A stretch of 64,000 nucleotides of DNA, taken from NCBI RefSeq assembly GCF_001623525.1, contig NZ_CP015225.1:3348001-3412000 (forward strand), read 5' to 3'. This stretch comes from Pseudomonas fluorescens (GTDB taxonomy: Bacteria; Pseudomonadota; Gammaproteobacteria; Pseudomonadales; Pseudomonadaceae). The notes under the pieces were generated by a model, which was not told the DNA's origin, made no database searches, and worked only from the letters and a program-made list of their open reading frames with translations. Below, in pieces: positions 1-8,088 of this stretch. The translations under genes were made by a program, and so were the position numbers. The first letter of the stretch is position 1. Every line of letters starts with the position of its first letter.

Positions 1-108
1 ACTGCCCTGGATCGATTCCGCATAGGCCATGCACTCGGCGTCCTCCGGGCTGTCGGGCGAGTTGTGCAGCGTGTGTTCGTTGCTATACACCAGGCATAGG
101 TACTTCAT
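1..108 (-). CDS. YciI/DGPF-family protein, N-terminal fragment (cut by window edge)
   Basis: The minus strand reads from an ATG at 108 for 36 codons and runs off the left edge. The peptide begins MKYLCLVYSNEHTLHN and continues with PDSPEDAECMAYAESIQ. That beginning (MKYLCLVYS...) and the acidic PEDAE segment are what I know from the YCII-related (DGPF/DGPFAETKE) family, small alpha-beta proteins often encoded beside ECF sigma factors. Only the first third is visible, so the catalytic-type His/Asp pair of the family cannot be checked. Function is unknown beyond family membership. Confidence 0.7.
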   Translation of the reverse strand, partial: MKYLCLVYSNEHTLHNSPDSPEDAECMAYAESIQGS

Positions 109-175
109 GGAAGGCTCCGCGATCAGACTGATCAACTATGGACGGTAGAATGTGGCCCAGCAAAAAAACCGACGA

Positions 176-610
176 TCAGGGTTGTAGGTCAAACAGCGTC
201 GTACCGGCCATCGGGTCGAACGGCGCGGACCAATGTTCATGGACGATCCGCCATTGCCCGGCTACACGCCGGTAGCAGGCCGTCACACGCATCCAGCAGG
301 CCTGCTCCTCGCCCTTGTCATTGGTGCCGCCGCAATAGGCCAGCCAGTGGGCGAAGGCGATGTTCTCTGCCGGGGTAATCTTGACCTGATGGAAGTCGAA
401 CTTGTGCGGGCCGGGGCACATTTCCATGCAGGCTTGCCAATGGGCCCGGTAAGCGGTCTTGCCCTTGAATTGCAAGGCCTGGATGGCATCGAACGAGACG
501 ATGTCTTCGTCATAGAGTGCCATGACCTTTTCAACGTCCTTGGCCATGACCGCTTGGCGATAGGTGTCGATCAGGACCTGGATTTCGGTTTCCGTGACTT
601 GGGTATTCAT
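176..610 (-). CDS. SnoaL-like / NTF2-fold (DUF4440-type) protein
   Basis: This is a 144-residue protein with the NTF2-like cone-fold pattern: an N-terminal helix with LIDTYRQAVMAKDVEKVMALY, then DEDIVSFDAI, and late strands with WRIVHEHWSAPFDP. The fold is shared by SnoaL cyclases, ketosteroid isomerases and many uncharacterised small proteins that bind hydrophobic ligands. I chose the ATG at 610 because a GGAGAA Shine-Dalgarno sits just upstream; a longer frame to 667 has no such support. The ligand and reaction cannot be told from the sequence. It reads in the same direction as the YciI-like fragment, 67 bp before it. Confidence 0.75.
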   Translation of the reverse strand: MNTQVTETEIQVLIDTYRQAVMAKDVEKVMALYDEDIVSFDAIQALQFKGKTAYRAHWQACMEMCPGPHKFDFHQVKITPAENIAFAHWLAYCGGTNDKGEEQACWMRVTACYRRVAGQWRIVHEHWSAPFDPMAGTTLFDLQP

Positions 611-750
611 GGTGATTCTCCGCAGGTTTTTGTTGAGGACACCCTTTGTCGTTTGGACAAACAGCAAATCGACAACCCAACAAAAATGATTCGAAGAAAA
701 AATTCGCTAGAATCCAGGTTCTATTCTGCAGGCAAACAACGGACGTTCTT

Positions 751-1236
751 GTGACCGCTCAGCTTGTCCCCTACGAAGACCTGACCCCGCTGCAACGCGA
801 ACAGGTCAGCGCCATCGAAATCCACCCCGAACAGATCAAGTTCGCTGGCGATATCCACGGTGCCCTGCACACCCTGCTGTCCAAGCCAGGCCCCGGGGTC
901 AAAGGGTTTGCGCTATTGGCTGAAGAGGTGCCGGTGGCCTTCCTGCTGCTCAAGCGCCCACCGGTACTGCCCGCCTGGGCCAATGAACACAGCGCCACCC
1001 TGCATGCCCTGCAAGTCGATCACCGGGCCCAGGGCAAAGGTTATGGCAAGGCCTGCCTACAGGCGCTACCCGCCGTGGCGCGAGCCGCCTGGCCGGAAAT
1101 CCGCGGGCTGGAACTGTCGGTTGACGCCGATAACGACTCGGCCATCGGCCTGTACTCCCGGCTGGGCTGGGTCGACAGTGGCGAGGCCTACAAGGGCCGC
1201 ATCGGTTACGAGCGGCGGATGGGGTTGGCGTTCTGA
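751..1236 (+). CDS. GNAT-family N-acetyltransferase
   Basis: The 161-residue product has the GNAT core. ATLHALQVDHRAQGKGYGKACLQ contains the acetyl-CoA pyrophosphate-binding R/Q-x-x-G-x-G/A loop (RAQGKGYG), followed by LELSVDADNDSAIGLYSRLGW, the usual motif-B N-x-x-A-x-x-L-Y-x-x-x-G-F/W segment. It should transfer an acetyl group from acetyl-CoA to an amine, but the acceptor is unknown. The reading frame is open back to 646, but residues before VTAQLVPYEDLTP do not look family-like, so I place the start at the GTG at 751. It stands next to an FMN-binding protein with the same orientation 32 bp downstream. Confidence 0.8.
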   Translation: MTAQLVPYEDLTPLQREQVSAIEIHPEQIKFAGDIHGALHTLLSKPGPGVKGFALLAEEVPVAFLLLKRPPVLPAWANEHSATLHALQVDHRAQGKGYGKACLQALPAVARAAWPEIRGLELSVDADNDSAIGLYSRLGWVDSGEAYKGRIGYERRMGLAF

Positions 1237-1268
1237 TGGACCTCGCCCCATAGACTCAGGATGAATGG

Positions 1269-1877
1269 ATGATGTTGACCTCGATTGAACAGCTGGAAGC
1301 CCTTTATGGCCTGCCCCACGAACGGGCCGTACGCAAACAGATCCCCTTCCTGAACGAGGATTACCAGGCGATGGTCCGGGCCTCGCCCCTGGTGGTCATC
1401 GGTTCGGCAGGGCCCGACGGCCTCGATAGCTCGCCCCGGGGCGATGTGCCGGGTTTCGTGCAGGTCCTCGACGAGCACACCCTGGCCTTGCCGGATCGCC
1501 TCGGCAACAACCGCATCGACACCCTGCGCAACGTCCTGCACGATCCACGGGTGTCGCTGCTGTTCCTCATTCCCGGGATTGGCGAGACCTTGCGGGTCAA
1601 CGGTACGGCCCGGATCAGCGCCGACCCCGCACTGCTGGAACGCTTTGCAGTCAACGGCAAGCCGGCTCGCACGGTGCTGCTGGTGACGGTCGAAGCGGCG
1701 TTTTTCCATTGCTCCAAAGCCATCGTGCGCTCAGACCTGTGGAATCCGGCTCGCCATCTCGAGCGCTCGGCCCTGCCCAGCGCCGGGGCGATCCACAAGC
1801 GCTTGAATGGTGGGCAGTTCGATGCCGAAACTTATGACCGTGAAGCACCTGCGCGGGTGCAGGCCAGCCTGTACTGA
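1269..1877 (+). CDS. Pyridoxamine 5'-phosphate oxidase family FMN-binding protein
   Basis: The product is 202 residues with the split-barrel flavin-binding pattern: FLNEDYQAMVRASPLVVIGSAG, then DSSPRGDVPGFVQVLDEHTLALPDRLGNNRIDTLRNVL and VSLLFLIPGIGETLRVNGTARI. The DSSPRGD and DRxGNxRxDTLxN segments are typical of the MSMEG_1061-like subgroup of this superfamily. It probably uses FMN or F420-like cofactors to reduce small molecules; the substrate is unknown. ATGATG at 1269 lies after a GGAT-type ribosome binding site. It may be cotranscribed with the upstream acetyltransferase gene (32 bp apart). Confidence 0.8.
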   Translation: MMLTSIEQLEALYGLPHERAVRKQIPFLNEDYQAMVRASPLVVIGSAGPDGLDSSPRGDVPGFVQVLDEHTLALPDRLGNNRIDTLRNVLHDPRVSLLFLIPGIGETLRVNGTARISADPALLERFAVNGKPARTVLLVTVEAAFFHCSKAIVRSDLWNPARHLERSALPSAGAIHKRLNGGQFDAETYDREAPARVQASLY

Positions 1878-1888
1878 AGCGGCGACGG

Positions 1889-2377
1889 TCAGCTTGGCTT
1901 GAGCGGGATCCAGATCTCCAGGGTGCCTTCGCCGGTCCTGGGGTTGAAATCCTCGCTGTAGCGCTCGAACTCCGGCAGCTCGGCCGCTGTATGACCGGAA
2001 TGTGGCAGCCACTCGTTCCAGATGTATTGGAACGTGTCCGGTAGTTGTTTCAACGGCCCCTTGTGTTCGAAGACGGCGTAATACCCAGGCTGGATTTCGA
2101 CCCAGCGGTATTGCTCCGGCAGATCGTCGAGCCGGCTGATTTCCACGCCAGCGATGTATTCGAACCCACCCTTCCCGTCCGGGTTGCAACACACGCCGTA
2201 GGTCACTTCATCTTGCTGCCCTGGCACCTTGCCGAGCCAGGGCAGGAACTTTTCCCAGAGCAAAGGAATGTCCTGGGCAGTGTCCTGGGTAAACCGAGCA
2301 CCAAAGCCGGCGATAAGCTGAAAACGTCCCTGTTCAAAGCGTGGTTGGGCTGTGTAATCGCGTTTGTGCTTTTCCAT
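1889..2377 (-). CDS. GyrI-like / AraC effector-binding domain protein
   Basis: This 162-residue protein is a stand-alone effector-binding domain of the GyrI/SOUL-like (AraC_E_bind) class: FQLIAGFGARFTQD near the start, a central PLLWEKFLPWLGKVPGQ, GVCCNPDGKGGFEYIAGVEIS, and a C-terminal QYIWNEWLPHSGHTAAELPEFERY followed by an IWIPL terminus. These proteins bind hydrophobic or cationic small molecules; the E. coli homologue SbmC/GyrI protects DNA gyrase. ATG at 2377 follows a GGAG site; the frame continues upstream to 2563 without a ribosome site. It is convergent with the flavoprotein gene, only 11 bp away. Confidence 0.8.
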   Translation of the reverse strand: MEKHKRDYTAQPRFEQGRFQLIAGFGARFTQDTAQDIPLLWEKFLPWLGKVPGQQDEVTYGVCCNPDGKGGFEYIAGVEISRLDDLPEQYRWVEIQPGYYAVFEHKGPLKQLPDTFQYIWNEWLPHSGHTAAELPEFERYSEDFNPRTGEGTLEIWIPLKPS

Positions 2378-2457
2378 GCGGCAACACTCCAGCAAAACGT
2401 GAAGTCGGGTTTGGCAGTATAGAAGCCAAACCGTGATTGCCAGGGCCGTTTCGCCTG

Positions 2458-3120
2458 TCAGATTCCAGGCAAGGCGTTGGCGACAGCTTTTCCTACAAAC
2501 TCGTTGTAGCCAGAAACGATCACGTACACCGCGAAATAGCAGAAGATCGCGGCGGATGCCCAATAGGAGTAACGCAGCAGTTTATCCCCCAACAATTTGC
2601 CACCCTGGGTTGCCGCCAGGCACAGGGCCGCGCACCACAACAATCCGGCGCAGAGAAAACCACTGAGGAACAGCGCCGAGCTGAGCAAGGTGCCACCACC
2701 CGAACGCGCGATAAGTGTACCGCCCACCGCAGCGAACCAGAGGATGGCACTGGGCGACGACATGGCCAGGAAAATCCCGCGAAAGAACTCCTGGCGCGAG
2801 GAACTGCCCTGCACCTCCCCGGCCTCGGCGAGCACGGCGCTGTGATAAATCGCCGAATGGATCATCTTCGCCGCGAAATACAGCAACAGCACCGAGCCAC
2901 CGAGCCACAGCACCCAACGCACCGCCTCGTATTGCAGCAGGACTGTCATGCCCGCCAAGGCCAGGACGGCGTAGATCAGGTCGCCCACGCAGGTGCCCAG
3001 GCCCAAGGCGAAACCCTGGAAGTAACCGCGCTGCATCGCCAGGGTGATCATTGCGATATTGGCCACGCCTATGTCCAGGCACAGGGAGAGACTCAGCAGG
3101 AAACCGCTGGAAAATTCCAT
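2458..3120 (-). CDS. LysE/RhtB-family amino acid exporter
   Basis: A 220-residue integral inner-membrane protein with about six hydrophobic segments. It opens with LLSLSLCLDIGVANIAMITLAMQRGYFQGFALGLGTCVGDLIYAVLALAG, the LysE-family pattern of a first helix followed by G-x-x-x-G-x-G-x-x-x-G-D. LysE/RhtB proteins export amino acids such as lysine, arginine, threonine or homoserine using the proton gradient; which one is moved here is not evident. It is divergent from the alanine-type aminotransferase gene (209 bp between them), a pairing that would fit amino acid overflow control but is only suggestive. Confidence 0.85.
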   Translation of the reverse strand: MEFSSGFLLSLSLCLDIGVANIAMITLAMQRGYFQGFALGLGTCVGDLIYAVLALAGMTVLLQYEAVRWVLWLGGSVLLLYFAAKMIHSAIYHSAVLAEAGEVQGSSSRQEFFRGIFLAMSSPSAILWFAAVGGTLIARSGGGTLLSSALFLSGFLCAGLLWCAALCLAATQGGKLLGDKLLRYSYWASAAIFCYFAVYVIVSGYNEFVGKAVANALPGI

Positions 3121-3329
3121 TATTCATTCCGTTCGATTGGGCTACAGCGAATTCAACAGTCCGCAGCCGGGTGTTGATGGTTGCGTGGCAAGGCCGACAG
3201 TGTCGTCGAAAATAGTTGCGCGCGGCTACTGGACAATCCGATATCCGCCCGATTATCTTGCGCCGCAGGCCACCGCAGTGGCCAACGTCGCTCGGACGGT
3301 TCCGGGCGCTCACGTATCTCGAGGCAACA

Positions 3330-4547
3330 ATGGCCGAACAAGGTTCGCCGCGCCGCTTTGCGCGCATCGATCGACTCCCCCCTTACGTATTCAATATCAC
3401 TGCCGAGCTGAAGATGGCTGCGCGTCGGCGCGGCGAAGACATCATCGACTTGAGCATGGGTAACCCCGACGGCGCCACACCCCCGCACATCGTGGAAAAA
3501 CTGGTCACCGTCGCCCAGCGGGAAGACACCCACGGCTATTCCACCTCCAAAGGCATCCCGCGCCTGCGCCGCGCCATTTCGCGCTGGTACAAGGATCGCT
3601 ATGAGGTGGACATCGACCCGGAAACCGAAGCCATTGTCACCATCGGCTCCAAGGAAGGCCTGGCCCACCTGATGCTGGCCACCCTGGACCAGGGCGACAC
3701 GGTGCTGGTGCCCAATCCCAGCTATCCGATCCACATCTACGGCGCGGTGATCGCCGGCGCCCAAGTCCGTTCGGTACCGCTGGTGCCAGGGGTGGATTTC
3801 TTCGCTGAACTGGAGCGGGCCATCCGCGGCTCGATTCCCAAGCCGAAGATGATGATCCTCGGCTTCCCCTCCAACCCCACCGCCCAGTGCGTGGAGCTGG
3901 ATTTCTTCGAACGGGTCATCGCCCTGGCCAAACAGTACGACGTCCTGGTGATCCACGACCTGGCCTACGCCGACATCGTCTACGACGGTTGGAAAGCCCC
4001 GTCGATCATGCAGGTGCCCGGCGCGAAAGACATCGCGGTGGAGTTCTTCACGCTGTCCAAGAGCTACAACATGGCTGGCTGGCGCATCGGTTTCATGGTG
4101 GGCAACCCGGAACTGGTCAACGCCCTCGCGCGGATCAAGAGCTACCACGACTACGGCACCTTCACGCCGCTGCAAGTGGCCGCCATCGCCGCCCTTGAAG
4201 GCGACCAGCAATGCGTGCGCGACATCGCCGAGCAGTACCGCCAGCGCCGCAACGTACTGGTCAAGGGGCTGCATGAACTGGGCTGGATGGTGGAAAACCC
4301 CAAGGCGTCGATGTACGTCTGGGCCAAGATTCCCGAAGCCTATGCCCACCTGGGCTCACTGGAATTTGCCAAGAAGCTGTTGGCCGAAGCCAAGGTCTGC
4401 GTCTCGCCGGGGGTGGGGTTCGGGGAATATGGGGATGATCACGTGCGCTTCGCGCTGATCGAAAACCAGGACCGGATTCGCCAGGCGGTACGTGGGATCC
4501 GTGGGATGTTCAGGGCCGATGGCTTGGTTCACAAAACCAACGGCTGA
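3330..4547 (+). CDS. alaC: PLP-dependent aminotransferase, AlaC-like (glutamate-pyruvate aminotransferase)
   Basis: A 405-residue class I/II (fold-type I) aminotransferase. The internal-aldimine lysine is K244 in [23 protein letters not shown] (181-186) and the D-x-A-Y pair at [10 protein letters not shown] (209-218) are the expected cofactor contacts. The N-terminus [21 protein letters not shown] and the sequence as a whole resemble AlaC (YfdZ) of gamma-proteobacteria, which makes alanine from pyruvate with glutamate as donor. The frame opens upstream at 3216, but the ATG at 3330 follows GAGG and matches the family N-terminus. A REPIN follows the stop. Confidence 0.88.
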   Translation: MAEQGSPRRFARIDRLPPYVFNITAELKMAARRRGEDIIDLSMGNPDGATPPHIVEKLVTVAQREDTHGYSTSKGIPRLRRAISRWYKDRYEVDIDPETEAIVTIGSKEGLAHLMLATLDQGDTVLVPNPSYPIHIYGAVIAGAQVRSVPLVPGVDFFAELERAIRGSIPKPKMMILGFPSNPTAQCVELDFFERVIALAKQYDVLVIHDLAYADIVYDGWKAPSIMQVPGAKDIAVEFFTLSKSYNMAGWRIGFMVGNPELVNALARIKSYHDYGTFTPLQVAAIAALEGDQQCVRDIAEQYRQRRNVLVKGLHELGWMVENPKASMYVWAKIPEAYAHLGSLEFAKKLLAEAKVCVSPGVGFGEYGDDHVRFALIENQDRIRQAVRGIRGMFRADGLVHKTNG

Positions 4548-4560
4548 GACAAGAACCCAT

Positions 4561-4688
4561 TGTGGCGAGGGAGCTTGCTCCCGCTGGGCCGCGAAGCGGC
4601 CCCAATGCGGCCACCGCTGCATTCCAATGAATCGCGGTAGCCGTTGCGACTGCTTCGCAGTCTAGCGGGAGCAAGCTCCCTCGCCACA
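4561..4688. repeat. REPIN (paired inverted REP, tgtggcgagg family)
   Basis: The left arm tgtggcgagggagcttgctc and the right arm gagcaagctccctcgccaca are reverse complements, separated by about 90 bp that carry secondary palindromes. The same arms occur at ten further places in this window, always outside or at the very end of genes. It lies between the convergent alaC and gntP genes. In Pseudomonas such doublets are mobilised by RAYT transposases encoded elsewhere; none is visible here. Confidence 0.9.
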
Positions 4689-4702
4689 CATGGTTGTTGC
4701 GC

Positions 4703-6055
4703 TTAGACCACCAGCGACAGCAGCAGGATAAAGATCAATCCCACCACCGACAGGATGGTTTCCATCGCGGTCCAGGTCTTGAAGGTCTCGGCCACGGTCA
4801 TGTTGAAGTACTGCTTGACCAACCAGAAGCCCGCGTCGTTGACGTGGGACAGGATCAACGAACCGGCACCGGTCGCCAGCACCAGCAGCTCACGGTTCAC
4901 ACCCGGCATCATCCCCACCACCGGCACCACGATCCCGGCACCGGTAATGGTCGCCACTGTCGCCGAGCCTGTGGCAATGCGGATCACCGCAGCCACCAGC
5001 CACGCCAGCAGGATCGGCGAGATCTGCGCACTCACCGCCATGTGGCCGATCACGTCACCCACACCACTGGTCACCAGCATCTGCTTGAAGCCACCGCCCG
5101 CACCGATGATCAGGATAATCGCGGCGGTCGGCGCCAGGCTGGCGTCCAGCCATTTGAGCATCTGGCTGGAACCGATGCCCTGCTTGTAGCCGAAGGTGTA
5201 CAGCGACAGCAGCAACGCCAGCAGCAACGCCGAGATCGGGTGGCCGATCATGTCCATCCAGGCGCGGAAGAGGTTGCCATCGGGCAGCGCCACGTCAGCG
5301 AAGGTCTTGAGCAGCATCAGGAATACCGGCGACAGCACGGTGATCAGGGTGATGCTGAAGCTTGGCAGATCTGCGGAGTCCGTCTTACGGGCCAGTTGAT
5401 CCACCAGCTCCTGGTTTGGATGACCGGGAATGTGCTTGGCAATGAACGTACCGAAGATCGGGCCGGCAATGATGGCCGTCGGCAGTGCGACGATCAGGCC
5501 ATAGAGAATGGTCTTGCCGATGTCGGCGCCAAATATGCCAATCGCCAGCAACGGCCCCGGGTGCGGCGGCACCAGGCCGTGGACCGCGGAAAGACCGGCC
5601 AGCAGCGGGATACCGATCTTGATGATCGACACGCCCGTGCGACGTGCAACGATGAACACCAGCGGGATCAGCAGCACGAAGCCGATTTCGAAGAACAGCG
5701 GAATGCCTACCAGGAACGCGGCGAACATCATGGCCCACTGCACCTTGTCCTTGCCGAAGGCGCGGATCAGGGTCTGGGCGATCTGGTCGGCCCCGCCCGA
5801 CTCGGCCATCATTTTGCCGAGCATCGTGCCCAGCGCCAGGATGATGCCGACAAAGCCCAGTACGCCACCGAAGCCGTCCTGGAACGCCTTGATGATGGTG
5901 CCGGTCGGCATGCCCGACGTCAGGCCGAGGAACGCGGCGGCGATGGTCAGTGCGATGAACGGGTGGAATTTGAACTTGGTGATGAGGATGATGAGTCCGA
6001 TCACCGTGACCACTGCATCGAGCAGCAGGAACGTCTCGTGGGACATGCCGAACAT
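4703..6055 (-). CDS. gntP: GntP-family gluconate:H+ symporter
   Basis: A 450-residue, very hydrophobic protein with about 12-14 membrane segments that imports gluconate (and perhaps related sugar acids) with protons. Features are ITKFKFHPFIALTIAAAFLGLTSGMP at the start, IILALGTMLGKMMAESGGADQIAQTL, and GLVPPHPGPLLAIGIFGADIGKT in the middle, all strongly conserved in GntP/GntT permeases; the length matches the family. The ATG at 6055 follows CAGGAG. The gene lies 92 bp downstream of gntK on the same strand. The gap holds a GntR-type operator core (6114-6121) and a CA-rich leader (6072-6086), so it can be regulated on its own. Confidence 0.93.
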   Translation of the reverse strand: MFGMSHETFLLLDAVVTVIGLIILITKFKFHPFIALTIAAAFLGLTSGMPTGTIIKAFQDGFGGVLGFVGIILALGTMLGKMMAESGGADQIAQTLIRAFGKDKVQWAMMFAAFLVGIPLFFEIGFVLLIPLVFIVARRTGVSIIKIGIPLLAGLSAVHGLVPPHPGPLLAIGIFGADIGKTILYGLIVALPTAIIAGPIFGTFIAKHIPGHPNQELVDQLARKTDSADLPSFSITLITVLSPVFLMLLKTFADVALPDGNLFRAWMDMIGHPISALLLALLLSLYTFGYKQGIGSSQMLKWLDASLAPTAAIILIIGAGGGFKQMLVTSGVGDVIGHMAVSAQISPILLAWLVAAVIRIATGSATVATITGAGIVVPVVGMMPGVNRELLVLATGAGSLILSHVNDAGFWLVKQYFNMTVAETFKTWTAMETILSVVGLIFILLLSLVV

Positions 6056-6071
6056 GGGAGGTGTCTCCTGA

Positions 6072-6086
6072 TTTGTTGTTGTTATT
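6072..6086 (-). promoter_or_regulatory. A-rich CA motif in gntP leader (Hfq/Crc target candidate)
   Basis: On the mRNA strand this reads AATAACAACAACAAA, matching the AANAANAA pattern bound by Hfq with Crc during Pseudomonas catabolite repression. It lies 17-31 nt before the gntP start codon. That it acts is inference from the motif and gene function. Confidence 0.55.
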
Positions 6087-6113
6087 GAAGCAGTTATTGG
6101 TTAGCCGTCGGGG

Positions 6114-6121
6114 TAGCGCTA
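6114..6121. promoter_or_regulatory. GntR operator core candidate upstream of gntP
   Basis: TAGCGCTA palindrome, preceded on the minus strand by AAAGA. The core TAGCGCT with an adjacent AAG is shared with two copies in the gntK/gntR intergenic region (6703-6714, 6854-6867). The spacing to the gntP start (about 60 bp) suits repression of a gntP promoter. Confidence 0.55.
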
Positions 6122-6147
6122 TCTTTCTGACGCAAACTTTTTGAAAC

Positions 6148-6681
6148 TCAGCCAGCAAGCTTCAAACCATGGTCCAACCACCAGACGTAAGCCTGATGCG
6201 CCAACTCTTCAACGCTGTGGCTGGACGCATCCAGAGCCAGGGTCAGGGGCTCGCCGACAGGGGATTGCAGGGTGGCAAACTGGCTGTCGATCAACGTCGA
6301 CGGCATGAAATGGCCGGGACGATGGGAAACCCGGTCGGCGGCCACTTCAGGGGTCAATTCAAGGAACACGAAGCCAAGGCCTGGCAAGGCACTGCGCAGA
6401 CGCTCGCGATAACTGTGCTTGAGGGCCGAGCAGGTCAGCACCGGGCGCTCGCCCATGGCGTCGACACGGCGCAACTCATCACACAGGCTGTCGAGCCAGC
6501 CGGCACGGTCGTCGTCGTTCAAGGGAATACCGGCGCTCATCTTCTGGATGTTGGCCGCAGGATGGAAAGTGTCGCCTTCAATGGCAGTGGCGCCGCTCAA
6601 CTCGCATAGCGCCTGGCTGACGCAAGTTTTGCCGCAACCGGCAACGCCCATGATGACCAGGGCGGTGATGGGATTATTCAT
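6148..6681 (-). CDS. gntK: Gluconokinase
   Basis: The 177-residue protein phosphorylates gluconate to 6-phosphogluconate, which enters the Entner-Doudoroff pathway at Edd. The Walker A loop GVAGCGKT is at residues 12-19. EGDTFHPAANIQKMSAGIPLNDDDRAGWL follows, which is the substrate region of GntK-type kinases, and CSALKHSYRERLR is the usual mid-protein motif. Length is normal for the family. It is divergent from gntR and upstream of gntP on the same strand, so uptake and phosphorylation of gluconate are encoded together. Confidence 0.95.
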   Translation of the reverse strand: MNNPITALVIMGVAGCGKTCVSQALCELSGATAIEGDTFHPAANIQKMSAGIPLNDDDRAGWLDSLCDELRRVDAMGERPVLTCSALKHSYRERLRSALPGLGFVFLELTPEVAADRVSHRPGHFMPSTLIDSQFATLQSPVGEPLTLALDASSHSVEELAHQAYVWWLDHGLKLAG

Positions 6682-6702
6682 GTAACACCTCAGCGCGCAG
6701 AC

Positions 6703-6714
6703 AGCGCTACCTTT
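6703..6714. promoter_or_regulatory. GntR operator candidate (gntK side)
   Basis: Plus strand AGCGCTACCTTT, minus strand AAAGGTAGCGCT. It is 22 bp before the gntK start codon, where bound repressor would block transcription. It shares the AAG-N-TAGCGCT core with the site at 6854-6867. Confidence 0.6.
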
Positions 6715-6853
6715 GCCAGTTATGACACCGCAGCAAAAGCAGAAGTTGCCGACGCCTTCTTGTCATTTTTGTGGTTACAGCATGTTCGTTCACGACACCA
6801 GCACACGGGGGATCAGGCAAACCCCACTTACGCAATTGCAGCCGCGTCGAGAC

Positions 6854-6867
6854 AGCGCTACCTTAGT
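6854..6867. promoter_or_regulatory. GntR operator candidate (gntR side)
   Basis: The minus strand reads ACTAAGGTAGCGCT, fitting the AC-N-AAG-N-TAGCGCT operator pattern that I recall for Pseudomonas GntR. It lies 31 bp before the gntR start codon, consistent with autoregulation. The pattern comes from memory; the repetition of the core is directly visible. Confidence 0.6.
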
Positions 6868-6897
6868 ACCTTGATTTTTGTTTGGCAAGCCGCCCTG

Positions 6898-7929
6898 ATG
6901 ACCGCCCCTAAAAACGATAAGAATACTCGCACCACCGGTCGCCCTACGCTCAACGAAGTCGCACGCCTGGCCGGTGTCAGCCCCATCACCGCCTCCCGTG
7001 CCCTTCGCGGCGTCAGCACCGTAGCCGTCGATCTGGTGGAAAAAGTCCGCCAGGCCGCCTCGGAGCTCAACTACGTCGTCAACCCCGCCGCCCGCGCCCT
7101 GGCTTCGGCCCAGAGCCATTCGGTGGTGGTGCTGGTGCCGTCGTTGTCCAACCTGTTGTTCATCGACACCCTGGAAGCCATTCATCGGGTGCTGCGCCCC
7201 AAGGGTTTCGAAGTGGTGATCGGCAACTATCACTACTCCCGGGACGAAGAAGAAGACCTGCTGCGCAACTACATGGCCTATCAGCCGCGTGGTTTGCTGC
7301 TGACCGGTTTCGACCGCACCGAAAGTGCCCGACGCATGATCGAGGCCAGCAACATTCCCTGCGTGTACATGATGGAACTGGACCCCGGCGCGGGGCTCAA
7401 CTGCGTCGGTTTTTCCCAGCTCAAGGCCGGCGAAACAGCGGCTGAGCACCTGATTTCCAAAGGCCGCAAGCGCCTGGCCTACATCGGCGCGCAACTGGAT
7501 CAACGCACCCTGCTGCGTGGCGAAGGTTTTCGCCGCGCCCTGCAGAAAGCCGGCCGCTATGACCCGGACCTGGAACTGCTGACCCCGCGTCCGTCATCGG
7601 TAGGCCTGGGCGGCGAGCTGTTCCTGCAATTGCTGGCCAGTCATCCGGACGTCGACGCAATCTTCTTCGGCAACGACGACCTGGCCCACGGCGCCCTGCT
7701 CGAAGCATTGCGCTGCGGCATCAAGATTCCCGAGCAGGTGTCGATCCTCGGTTTCAACGACCTGCCCGCCTCGGCCCACATGGTGCCGCGCCTGAGCAGC
7801 ATCAGCACCCCACGGGAAGCCATCGGCCGCCGCGCTGCCGAGCAAATGCTGACGCTGATGGCCGGCAACCGCATCGCGCAGCCGGTGGTGGACCTGGGTT
7901 TCGAACTCAAGGTTCGCGAAAGCACCTGA
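6898..7929 (+). CDS. gntR: LacI-family repressor of gluconate genes (GntR)
   Basis: The 343-residue product begins with a LacI-type helix-turn-helix, TLNEVARLAGVSPITASRALRG (about residues 17-38), followed by the hinge helix NPAARALASAQS and a periplasmic-binding-protein-like effector domain with FFGNDDLAHGALLEALRCGI and SILGFNDLPASAHMVPRLSSI. It is named for function (gluconate regulator) and is unrelated to the GntR winged-helix family. It is divergent from gntK, with operator candidates on both sides of the intergenic region. The frame is open to 6760, but the ATG at 6898 begins the recognisable MTAPKNDKNTRTTGRPTL N-terminus. Confidence 0.9.
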   Translation: MTAPKNDKNTRTTGRPTLNEVARLAGVSPITASRALRGVSTVAVDLVEKVRQAASELNYVVNPAARALASAQSHSVVVLVPSLSNLLFIDTLEAIHRVLRPKGFEVVIGNYHYSRDEEEDLLRNYMAYQPRGLLLTGFDRTESARRMIEASNIPCVYMMELDPGAGLNCVGFSQLKAGETAAEHLISKGRKRLAYIGAQLDQRTLLRGEGFRRALQKAGRYDPDLELLTPRPSSVGLGGELFLQLLASHPDVDAIFFGNDDLAHGALLEALRCGIKIPEQVSILGFNDLPASAHMVPRLSSISTPREAIGRRAAEQMLTLMAGNRIAQPVVDLGFELKVREST

Positions 7930-8088
7930 GGCGCCACGTTCAAGCGGTCGATCCATGCCGTCCGACGGCAAGGGTTGGCCGCCCCGCTCGTCGCGCGCTA
8001 GTCCACACCCCTTGGAATACGGACCTTGCGAGGGCGGCATGGGAATTGCTCCTGCCCATCGCTCAGCCATTACCCACAGGTGTTCATC

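Noticed and set aside
4694..6088. 464-codon plus-strand frame opposite gntP
   Set aside because: It is full of His/Gln/Asp runs from reversed hydrophobic codons. The minus strand is clearly a gluconate permease.
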